Origin: Cantharellus purpuraceus | Taxonomy: Eukaryota; Basidiomycota; Agaricomycetes; Cantharellales; Hydnaceae | Direction: 5' to 3' | DNA length: 64,000 nucleotides | Assembly (NCBI GenBank): GCA_025174535.1 | Contig: JALBUN010000022.1 | Span: 310,001 to 374,000, forward strand | In this document: positions 54,754 through 64,000 of the stretch, piece after piece | Position numbering within the stretch: the stretch's first letter is position 1 | How the letters are laid out: the number at the start of each line of letters is the position of its first letter | Position numbers and translations under genes: made by a program | Notes under the pieces: model-generated | What the model saw: only the letters and a program-made list of their open reading frames with translations | Told to the model about the DNA's origin: nothing | Database searches by the model: none

Positions 54754-56719
54754 TGTTACACACTAGGTCTGATTGGGGGTCAGTGCATGGGAATCACCTT
54801 TTCCCTATCAAATTCCATTTATGCAGCACCAATGTGCTATTCTTTGCTTTTCCATTCCTAAATATCAGCATATATTTGATGCTTGTACCTGGAATGGACT
54901 TATTCAAATATTCTCTATTTTTCCATATTTTTCTGGGAATATTCCATGCAGAACTCGGCCCAGAATCATTTATTTCTGCTGTGCTACAGTTGTGGACCCA
55001 TAGGCGCCCACAAACCTTCGCGCAGCCGGCTCTCCCCTTTTGGACCAGGCATTTGGCCTCAATTCAAGCTCAGATGTCTCTGATCAATAAATATTCTGTA
55101 ACTTAACAACCACAGCCTCTCAGGGCACTATTTTCCGTGGAGATCATCACATGACATGTGGCTATCCATGGCTGTCCAAACCAGTGCAGAAAACAGGGTG
55201 GACACCCTTCTTTTTGCCTGATCAGTGCCTAGCTCAGGGATCAGATCAGCTGATGGGTGATCAAATCAGGTGATTGCCTTGGAATATTCTACCCCTTTCC
55301 ATAACATTCTAGCTGTTTCCTTCTATTATTAGATAGAACTTTCCAGAACCATTATTCAGCTCCTGATCAGTGTTAGTGCTGTGATCAGATCCTGTGATTG
55401 GCTTGGAATATTCTACCCCTTTCTTCCACCTTCCACAACCTTCCAGTAGTTTCCATCTATTAATAGGTAGAATATTCCAGAAGCATTAGTCAGCCCCTGT
55501 AAATACAATATATAAGGAGGCCATTCTGCCTCTGAAAGAATAACATATCATCATATTCTACCCATCTTCTGCACACCAGTGTGACTAGAGTGACATACAG
55601 TGTCATCCTCTATCTCAGTAACTGTTGATTACCAGTTCAAGGATCTTTTACAGTTGTGTAACTGTACTTGATTGCACTCGAAGTAGTGATATTCCTGCTT
55701 TGGGCGTGAGTGTAGTATCTGCCTCACGTGACTACGAATCTACAGGGTGAGATTGTCTGTCGATAGTCCTGCCATTAGTGCTCTTGTTTAAGTAACTAGT
55801 GTGTACTGCCTTTGCAGAGCATTAGAAGCTTGAACTCGTGTGAAGCAGTTGCTAGACTACTTCACACATTGCTGTTACCCGCTTCTGAGTGCCACTGGTT
55901 GGACGGTTGGATTCATCCACCTACTTCCTTTAGCCTCTAAGTGCATTCCCCTCTTTTTGGAATATCTGGACCCCTAAGCGTCCGTGAACTCTAGACTCTG
56001 GAAGTCTTATTCATTTCTTGCTGCTAAGAAACGTATTACCTTTCTGCGTATAGTCTGCATTGACCAATACAAAGGATTGTAACCAAAGTACAAACGTTAA
56101 ATCGTTTCTGGAGTTGTGCTGCAGCAGGGTTTGATATTCTTCTCAGCTGTTCATTCACGGAATTGTGGTGATTTAGAGTTTGCCCTAACACCATAATTTT
56201 GCGGGTTCCAAAACAGTCAGAGATTTGGTCAGAGGTTGGGTCGGAGTCAGAGAGGGAGTCGGGGTATGTTGTGGGGGTCAGAATGGACTTGGTTTCAGCT
56301 TATGTGCTGCGCCCTCACTAATACCGGTGTCCAAGATTTTGGAGACAGAGTACAACTTAGAGAGTTAGGATCAGACTTAGGAACTAGGCATGATTTGATA
56401 TTCAAACTGGGGAATGAAGTCCCCAGTTGGGCAACTTAAATACATATTTGAAATCTAATAATAATTACTCTGGTGATGGGTCTCTGAGGCTGACAGCCTT
56501 ACATGAGTATGTCTGAGTCCGATGGGGACGGATGTCCGGGTTCCTATGGTGATGCTGATGCATCAATCGGAACCAGAGATGGATGGGCAAGATTCGGTGG
56601 TGACAATTGGACAGATAAATGGAGACGTGACGGTTTCCAAATGGAGTATAGATTTCATATGCATGGGAATCTGAGTGGATCGGATGGGGATCTGGGCATT
56701 AATGAATATAGTCATAACA
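54754..56719 (-). repeat. 3' LTR of Ty3/gypsy element E5, split by a solo LTR
   Basis: Plus-strand ends TGTTACACACTAGG and ATATAGTCATAACA. Removing the nested element and one GTCAG leaves 529 bp. Inside it lies the 1432-bp LTR at 54784-56215. After it, only ~20 bp of antisense-ORF leader (TATCTCTCCATTTAAGGC) remain before chromodomain sequence, so E5 has lost its antisense ORF. Confidence 0.85.
54784..56215. repeat. 1432-bp solo LTR (large LTR family), copy 2
   Basis: Begins TGCATGGGAATCACC, ends GGTTCCAAAACA, flanked by GTCAG at 54779-54783 and 56216-56220. Very close to copy 1, with only a handful of substitutions noticed. Confidence 0.85.
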
Positions 56720-56739
56720 GTATCTCTCCATTTAAGGCG

Positions 56740-59700
56740 GTAATGGAACTTAAAGATTCATAAGAGGGCCAGGTTTGTCGGGATAAGCAGAGTGAAAATC
56801 AGAGATGGATTCAGATGCATGATTGAGTTTGGACGTGGAGATCCATGAGGACTCTTCATTGGTGCCTTCATATCCAGTCCATTTGACTGGGTACTGGAGC
56901 TTGCACTTGTATCGACGATCAATCTTCAAGTCCAGGATCTCAGATATCTCATATTTGTTATCTCCTTCAATGATGATCGGAGGAGGTGGAGGTTGCGTGT
57001 GACCAGAGATCTCATTTGTAGTAGCAGGTTTGAGCATTGATATATGGAAGACTGGATGAACTGCTCAGAAGTGGTCAGGGAGGTGGAGGGTGAAGGACCT
57101 GCTGCCTGCATGAGCAATGACCTCATAAGGACCTAAGTATTTCTCAGAGAGTTTCTTCAATGGACAGGTGGTCTGGAAATGTTCAGCCTTAACGAATACT
57201 TTGTCTCCAATTTGCAAGTCTGGAGCCGGAATGGTGTTGGTCTGCAGAGACATGGTATGGTTTCTGAGCATCAGAGATGGTTTCTGGGAGATGTTGGTGT
57301 AGTTGATTGAGGTCAGTTACAAATTGGCGGGCTTTGGTGGAGGCAAGTTCCTTCTCAGGGTGGACAGAGATGTTCGGATGGTAGCCTTTATTAGCAAAGA
57401 ACGGAGAAATGCCAGTAGTTGCATTTGGAGCATTGTTGTAGACGAACTCTGCTATCAGAAGTAGATCAGCCCAGTTGTTTTGTTGATAGTTACAATAGAC
57501 TCAGAGATATTGTTCCAGGGACTGATTCATTTGTTCTGTTTGTCTGTCTCCTTCAGGATGGTATCCAGAGGTGAAATGAAGCTTCATGTTGAGAGCCTTT
57601 CCTAATGTGCAGAAGAAGGAGGAGACAAACTCTGAGCCCTGATCGGATGTGACATGCAATGGGACTCCATGTTTAGAAAATATGTGAAGAACAAACAACT
57701 TAGCTAGTGAGGCAGAGGTGATGGTGTCATGCGTTGGAATGAATAGTGACTGTTTAGTGAACCTGTCAACAATCACAAGTATGGTGTCATATCTGAGCGA
57801 TGGGGGAAGCTTCTCTATGAAATCATGGAGATGGAGTTCCATGGTTGCTCTGGGACTGGAAGTTGCTTAAGCATTCCGTAGGGTTTGTGCCTTTGCAATT
57901 TTGAGTGCATACACGTGGTGCAGGAGTTACAGTAGTGTTGAATGTATTCTTGCATTTTTGGCCATACATAGTCTCATCAGATTAACCCTTGTGTGCGATT
58001 TTGCCCAAAATGGCCGGAGATCAGATGATCATGGTAATACTGCAAAACTTGGAGTCAGAGACCGTTGGCGTCAGGGATGTATATCCGGTCATTTTGTCAG
58101 AGGTATCCTTTGGGGTCAAGTGACCACTTTGGATCGGAAGGGTTGTTCAAGTGTTTAACTGCAACAGGATCGGATTGGAGAGATGAGCAGATGTTGGAGC
58201 AGAGTTGGTCGATGTCCATAATGGTAACGGCTTGGAGGGTGGGAGTCATGAGGGTGGATGCCCATAGGGACGATGCCAGCTGCTCATTAGTGAACACAGA
58301 ACGAAAGTTGTGTGGGTTTACAGTGGCATAGTCGCTACTCCCCTCTTGAGACGCTTGTTCGGAATCATGTCAGTATACAATATTCTGATGTATAGGAGAT
58401 ATACATCAGGATTTCAATGATACATAAAGCCAGGGAGTTACAATTTGGATATCTTAAAAGATTTCGGATGTGTGAAATTTTCATAAATATAAACATATAT
58501 TCTATATTTTAATAAACTTTAAAAGATGAGATATTTGGTTGAGATGAACATAATCATTTACATGGATATAATAGGAATGTCTGTATTAATATAATTGGTA
58601 TTATATAGGGTATTTAGATATACAAATACCAGGTGGGGATTAAAGATAGTTCAAATTATGTTACAAGTATTGTATAAGAAAGAATCAATGATATTTGGAT
58701 GTTCCCTCAAGAGAGTTGCCACCACTAAATGGGGAAAAAACAATTATTTTTGAGAATTATGCCAAAATATCACAATATGTTTTAATCTAGTATATTGTGT
58801 AAAATTTGAGAATCATGTTGAAATATGAAAATAAGTTTGAATTGAAGTGTATTGTATAAAATTTGAGGAAAATAGGTTGTATATACGTATTTGTTGTATT
58901 TCTGAACAAGCGTCTGAGGGTAGACGTCCCAGCATCTAGTTAATGCATCGGGCTTTGCTCCAAGTTGACCTGGACAGAAACGGATGATGAGGTTTAACTG
59001 AGATAGGTATTCAGACCATCGGACTTGTCTCCAGGTGAGCAGTTTCATTGTGGAGAAGTATTCCAAGTTCTTGTGGTCCATTATGACGTCCACCGGATCG
59101 GAGGGGCCTTTGAGGTAGTGTCTCCATATCCGGAAGGCTTCATATATGGCAAGGAGCTCTTTGTCATGGACATCATAGTTCAGTTCAGGGGGCATAAATG
59201 TATCCGAGTGAAAAGTGATTGGATGGACAGGATTGCGGCAAGTGCATAGTCAGAGGCATCGGTCTCTAATAGGATAGGAACATCTGGAACCCAATGAGTC
59301 AGTATCGGAGCAGAAGTAAAGGCCTCTTTCAAGGTCTCAAAGCTCTGTCTACATTCGTCAGTGAAATTCCATTGGATACCCTTCCTAGTAAGTTGGGTGA
59401 GCAGGATGGTGATATTGGAGTAGCCGTAAATGAAGCGGTGGTAGAAGTTGGCGAACCCCAGGAAGGACTGTACGTCTTTGACTTTCTGGGGTTCTGGCCA
59501 TTCCTGTATGGCTTTGATTTTGTCATTGGACATTGTCAGTCCTGCCAGGGAGAGGATATAGCCTAGATACTTGACCAAGTTGGAGTGGAATTCGCATTTG
59601 TCAGTGTGGTTGAAGAGGCCATGTTTTTGGAGATGTCGGAGTACCTCTCAGACATGTGTCTGATGCTCTTCTTTGTGATCTGAATATACCAAAATGTTGT

Positions 59701-60969
59701 CTAAGTAAATGAGGACGGTCACATTGAGGAGGTCGGTGAAGGTATCATTCATGAACCTCTGGAACGTGGCTGGAGCATTGGTTAGTCCAAAGGGCATGAC
59801 ACACCATTTGAAAGATCCATATCACATGTGGAAAGTCATTTTCCATTCGTCACCTTCTCGGATGCAGACTAGATGGTAGGCATGTCAGAGATCTATTTTG
59901 GAATAGATCTTAGCTTTTCAAGGACTCTTGAGTAGGTCCGTGGTGCGGGGTATTGGGTATCAGTCTTTCTTGGTGATCTTGTTAAGTCCACAGAAGTTGA
60001 TGCATAGATGGAGTGATCCGTCCTTTTTGCAGACAAATAGGACCAGAGCTCCATGGGGAGATAGGGATGGGTGGATGAAGCCTGTGGCCAAATTCTTGTC
60101 TATGAATGTTCAGAGAGCCAGTAGCTCTTTTTGGGATAGCGAGTAGATAGGGCCAAGTGGAGGGGTGGAGTTGTCATCCAGTTCAATCTTGAGATCATAT
60201 GGTCGGTGTTCTGCTAGGGAGTCAGCTTTAGACTTGTTGAACATGTTGGCAAACTCATGATACTCCTTAGGAACCATAGATAGGTCTGGTGGAGTTGATC
60301 AGGTGGAACGGGCACCAAGGAATATCAGATCAGAGAGGTGAACCTGGAACGTGTGAGAGCCATCCAGTTTGCTTAGTCTGGCGAAGACCATAGCGTCCAC
60401 CATTGATATAGATGGAGGGGTAGACAGAGTATCTATTGGAGCAGAGTCAGCAGAGGTGGAAGATAGTTTCGCACCTAAAGTTGCTGGTGACATCAGGGAT
60501 GACACAGCCTGTACTGGGGAATGGAATGTGATATGACCCAATGCCCAGTCAATCAACGGATTGTAGCTGGTGAGCCAATTATGTCCAAGAACCACAGAAC
60601 AGCTGGAGTCAAGTGGAGTAACATAAAATGTAAGGTTCTGGATTTCTCTGACAGAAAAACGGATAGACAGATCTATAGCTCATGAAATAACAGCATTAGT
60701 AGTGCCATCAAATAATCGGAGTGATATTGGAGTTATGGTGTATGTATGGAGTTTATGTAAATTGGAAAAAGAGGAATCAAGGAAACAGTGAGTAGAACCA
60801 GAGTCAATTAATGCTTGGATGGTGGTGTCAGGAATGGAGTCGGAGTAGATGAGGAGGATAAGGGAGTCAGAGTGGGAAAGAGTGGATGCATTCAGGCGGA
60901 CCTCATTTGTCATACAGGGAGTACCAATGCCGCCCTCAGCCCATATGGAGGCTATAGGACTGCTTACTA
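56740..60969 (-). pseudogene. pol of Ty3/gypsy element E5, decayed
   Basis: From 60969 downward: retropepsin LIDSGSTHCFLDSSF, RT, RNase H (59578-59180, LETDASDYALAAILS), a MITE at 58350-58914, integrase (57842-57501 and above), GPY/F module and chromodomain (57037-56750, YEISEILDLKIDRRYKCKLQ). The catalytic box of RT reads YLDN instead of YLDD (~59700), so this copy could not reverse transcribe even if read through. A gag tail with the knuckle CLFCRKPGHQAKDC precedes it at 60978-61150 and is cut there by the E6 LTR. Confidence 0.8.
58350..58914. mobile_element. 565-bp MITE, copy 2
   Basis: Starts GACGCTTGTTCGGAATC, ends TCTGAACAAGCGTC, flanked by TGA on both sides (58347-58349 and 58915-58917). 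The uninterrupted site in E1 (near 2785) reads CCCCTCTTTAGGGTAG, agreeing with a 3-bp duplication at TTA/TGA. It differs from copy 1 at only a few positions. Confidence 0.85.
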
Positions 60970-60977
60970 TTTTTTTT

Positions 60978-61150
60978 GGTCTGTCGTGGCATTGGCGGTA
61001 TGGCCCTTTGCCTTTGCGGACAAGGTTGCCTTGTTGCAATCCTTGGCTTGGTGGCCAGGTTTTCTGCAGAACAGACAAAGGTTGTTGTCCATGCGGCGCT
61101 GGCATTCCTGCTGGGTAAGTTTTCCATCCTTTCCCAGCTTGGTGGAGAGG
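60978..61150 (-). pseudogene. Gag C-terminal fragment of E5
   Basis: Zinc-knuckle end of gag (NLCLFCRKPGHQAKDCNKA) leading into the eight-A slip run at 60970-60977. Cut at 61150/61151 by the LTR of E6. Confidence 0.75.
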
Positions 61151-61664
61151 TGTTATGACTATATTCATTAATGTCCAGATCCCCGTCTGATCCACTCAGA
61201 TCCCCATGCATATGAAATCTATACTCCATTTGGAAACTGCTGTCTCCATCTACCTGTCCAATTGTCACCACCAATTCCGCCCATCTGTCTCCGGTTCCAA
61301 TTGATGCATCAGCATCACCATAGGAACCTGGACATCCGTCCCCATCAGACTCAGACATACTCATGTAAGGCTGTCGGCCTTGGAGACCCATCACCAGAGT
61401 AATTATTATTAGATTTCAAATATGTATTTAAGTTGCCCAACTGGGGACTTCATTCCCCAGTTCGAATATTGAATCATGCCTAGTTCCTAAGTCTGATCCT
61501 AACTCTATAAGTTGTACTCTGTCTCTGAAATCTCAGACACCGGTATTAGTGAGGGCGCAGCACATAAGCTGAAGCCAAGTCCGTTCCGACCCCCACGACG
61601 TACTCCGACTCTGACCAAACCTCTGACCCAATCTCCGACTACCAATTGGACCTAGTGCGTAACA
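61151..61664 (+). repeat. 5' LTR of Ty3/gypsy element E6
   Basis: 514 bp, TGTTATGACTATATTC...GTGCGTAACA, followed by gag in the same orientation. It inserted into the gag of E5. The 12-bp minisatellite is almost absent here. Confidence 0.85.
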
Positions 61665-61696
61665 GTATATTCAAACTGCCATACTCACTCCTACCA

Positions 61697-62162
61697 ATGC
61701 CACGATCCACTGCCAATTCTGAACGTGCACGAACCGTCGAGGTGCCCGCTCCCAGCATTGACACCATCCCCAAGGTCGTCGAAGGACCACATAGAGGCTG
61801 TCAATGAAGAAGACGACACCCTGCCCTCTCCAAATCTGGCACAAGCCATCTCCCTGCTTGCCAGCAGCATCTGTAACCCACAAGCTCCTAAGTCCTGGAC
61901 CAAGGTCTGAGAACCTGACCCATTCGATGGCTCCGATCCACAAAAGCTCCAGCCATTCTTGGTGCAATGCCGGTTGAATTTCCATGACCACCCTGACGCA
62001 TTCACATCCAATCGGGCAAAGGTCACCTTCACCATGTCCTATCTCAAGGGCACCGCACTGGACTACTTTGAGCCAGCGCTCATGGACGACTCCGATGACC
62101 CGATATGGTCAGAGGACTACTCCAACTTCATCTCCAAACTTCAGACCAATTTCGGTCCTTAC
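61697..62162 (+). pseudogene. Gag N-terminal part of Ty3/gypsy element E6
   Basis: Starts MPRSTANSERARTVEVPAPS and keeps the gag core (SYLKGTALDYFEPALMDDSDD), with a small deletion near 61785 and a TGA near 61908 that break the frame. Cut after GGTCCTTAC by a copia LTR. Confidence 0.8.
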
Positions 62163-62316
62163 TGTAGAGCTCAAAAGCGAAGTTGGATGTTATTAGATAA
62201 GCTAAACTACAAACTCAGCAAAAAAGTGAAATTGTAGCACATAAAACACTCATATCTCCTCACACAATAACCCAATCCATACCAAACTTTCTAGGGACCT
62301 TCAGTGCATTCCAACA
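62163..62316 (-). repeat. Solo Ty1/copia LTR without target duplication
   Basis: 154 bp, reverse of the LTR at 36309 with more substitutions. The left flank is gag of E6 (CTTAC) and the right flank is the integrase C-terminal region (GATCA). The flanks do not match, and about 3.5-4 kb of Ty3 interior is missing between them. Confidence 0.85.
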
Positions 62317-62869
62317 GATCAACTACACCAACATCTCTCTGAGAAACCATCTCCGATGCCCAGAAACAATATCAAGTCTCAGCAGACCAATGCCACATTC
62401 CGGCTCTGGACCTGCAAATTGGAGACAAAGTATTCATTAAGGCTGAACACTTCCGGACCACCCACCCATCGAAGAAACTCTCCAAGAAATACTTAGGTCC
62501 TTATGAGGTCATTGCTCACGCAGGCAGCAGGACCTTCACCCTCTGCCTCCTGGACCACTTCCAAGCAGTTCATCTGGTCTTCCATATATCAATGCTCAAA
62601 CCTGCTACTATGAACGAGATCTCCGGTCGCATGCAACCTCCACCTCCCCTGATCATCATTGAAGGAGACAATGAATATGAGATATCTGAGATCCTGGACT
62701 CGAAGATCAACCGTCGATACAAGTGCAAGCTCCAGTACTTAGTCAAATGGACTGGATACCAAGGCACTGATGAAGAGTCTTCATGGATCTCCGTGTCTGA
62801 ACTCAATCATGCATCTGAATCCGTCTCTGACCCCCATTCTGCTTATCCAGACAAACCTGGCCCCTTATG
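62317..62869 (+). pseudogene. pol 3' end of E6 (GPY/F module, chromodomain)
   Basis: GDKVFIKAEHFRTTHPSKKL, KYLGPYEVIAHAGSRTFTL, then the best-preserved chromodomain of the window, 62592-62869: YEISEILDSKINRRYKCKLQ, YLVKWTGYQGTDEESSWI, ending in a TGA after DKPGPL. The chromodomain directs integration to marked chromatin in this lineage. Confidence 0.85.
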
Positions 62870-63035
62870 AATCTTTAAGTTCGATTACTAATGCTAATTC
62901 TATTATTTTGCATCATCATTTTATTACAAGTCACAAGGGAAATTACCAGCCTGCCCAAAAAACTCCAAAGGAATATCACTCCGACTCATTTTTCTCCTCC
63001 ACTCTGAAATTTATAATCATTTTCATTTTTTATTT

Positions 63036-63796
63036 TTATACATCGCATTTCCTTTTTCCCTTCCCCTTATCTACCTCAGGCTCCGTCTCTGACTCATCAT
63101 CACTCTCTACATCCAACACCCAATCTTTCTCATCCCCCATGTCCGAATCCTCGTCCAAAGGGGCTATGAACTTCCGCAACTGATGTAACTTGGCTGTCCG
63201 CCGACCCTCCAGAACCTCCTTCCGTTTCATCATCTTCACCAAGTCCACTAGCAACCCCTCCATCTGCCGGAGGTGCTCCAACTGAAGGTTAACCAGCTGG
63301 ATAAGCTGGCCCATGGTACTATGGGGTGCAGAGATGTGCCCCGTACCTGCACTGGTCATTGCCCCTTCCGATCTGACACCGCTACCCCCGGCTGCCACAG
63401 CACCTGTCTCTGTCTGCCATTTTTTGGTTGGATGACCTTCCGATTCTTTCTCTGCTCTTCCTCCTCCTTCCATCTCCGTTCTGCCTCCTCCTCCTCCTTC
63501 CATCTCCATTCCACCACCTCCTCCTCCTTCCGTCTCCATTCCTCCTCCTCCTCCTTCCGTCTCCATTCTGCCTCCTCCTCCTCCTCCTTCTGTCTCCATT
63601 CCTCCTCCTCCTCCTCCTTCTGTCTCCTTTCCTCCTCCTCCTCCTCCTCCTTCCGTCTCCGTTCTGCTTCCTCCTCCTCTTTCCATTTCTGCTCCTCTTC
63701 CTCTTCCTTCCATTGGGCCAAGAGCAACTGCTCAAGCTCAGCCACGCTCATGCTTGCCAAAGGGTTTGATATTGTTGAGGATAAGACCTCAATCAT
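63036..63796 (-). pseudogene. Antisense charged-repeat ORF, copy 4, internally deleted
   Basis: Opens MIEVLSSTISNPLASMSVAE on the minus strand, i.e. opposite to E6 gag-pol and convergent with the chromodomain, as in the other copies. After ten or so E/R/K repeats it jumps to the C-terminal part (EKESEGHPTKKWQTETGAV ... KEVLEGRRTAKLHQLRKF ... KGKGKRKCDV) in another frame. The whole zinc-cluster segment is missing. It shows that the antisense position is a family feature and not a rearrangement of one copy. Confidence 0.75.
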
Positions 63797-63802
63797 GCCC
63801 CT

Positions 63803-63810
63803 CTTTTATA
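63803..63810 (-). promoter_or_regulatory. TATA box of antisense ORF copy 4
   Basis: CTTTTATA on the plus strand, i.e. TATAAAAG reading toward the ORF that starts at 63796. Same context as the other three copies. Confidence 0.5.
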
Positions 63811-63828
63811 TGTCTCCAGACCCCCAGT

Positions 63829-64000
63829 GTCAAGAATTTATTCAAGTAATATTACAATCTATTGGTGCAAGAAGGGGGAGTTTTATGATAAGGAAAAGTT
63901 GTGAAAAGTTTGGGAATTTTTTGATTAAGGGATGAGGAGGAGGTGATTTTCGATTTTATTTTGTGAGCCATCCTTTTGTTCTACGGGGGTGGCTACTATT
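63829..64000. other. Sequence beyond the retroelement break, unassigned
   Basis: Homology to the Ty3 3' leader stops after CCCCCAGTG near 63829. The remaining 170 bp, AT-rich at first, match nothing else in the window, so E6 is truncated here and its 3' LTR is absent or lies further right. Confidence 0.4.

Noticed and set aside
1..64000. CRISPR arrays, bacterial operons, ribosomal RNA, or ribosome-binding sites
   Set aside because: None seen; the intron structure and element content are those of a fungal nuclear genome. The short regular repeats are minisatellites in LTRs and coding repeats, not spacers and repeats.

Overview
The window looks like nuclear DNA of a filamentous basidiomycete, probably an Agaricomycete. 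Its genes carry many introns of about 46-65 nt, it encodes a secreted multicopper oxidase (laccase) with all four copper signatures, and it is rich in Ty3/gypsy chromoviruses and Ty1/copia elements. I cannot name the genus. All exon models below were built by hand from splice sites, reading frame and family motifs, and every identity was judged by eye.

Layout. (1) 1-6503: a transposon island holding a minus-strand Ty3/gypsy element (E1) between LTRs at 518-1056 and 5893-6503. (2) 6630-31052: a gene island. In order it holds a single-pass membrane protein (-), an ATRIP/Rad26-like checkpoint protein (+), a C2H2 zinc-finger protein (+), a formate/nitrite transporter (+), ferrochelatase (+), a gamma-tubulin complex component (+), a damaged gene for a small secreted protein (-), a choline/ethanolamine phosphotransferase (+) and a laccase (+). 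These genes do not form one pathway. (3) 31107-64000: a second transposon island of nested and rearranged Ty3/gypsy and Ty1/copia elements, two 1432-bp solo LTRs, two 565-bp MITEs and fragments of an unrecognised AT-rich element.

The Ty3 family has an unusual architecture: LTR, gag, a -1 slip site, pol (protease, RT, RNase H, integrase, chromodomain), then an extra ORF on the opposite strand, then LTR. The antisense ORF encodes a very long charged E/R/K repeat followed by a six-cysteine block with the exact spacing of a fungal Zn2Cys6 cluster. It has its own TATA box, conserved in all four copies that keep this end.

The right-hand island carries the signature of an inversion. The two halves of one Ty3 insertion (target duplication GAGAT) and of the copia nested in it (target duplication CTGTA) now lie 10-14 kb apart in opposite orientation. 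A copia segment of about 4 kb is present twice as an inverted repeat, and an AT-rich ORF is cut cleanly in two at the outer breakpoints.

The host genes show splicing extremes: microexons of 6, 7, 11, 11, 12, 12 and 13 nt, and three introns that appear to use GC-AG ends.
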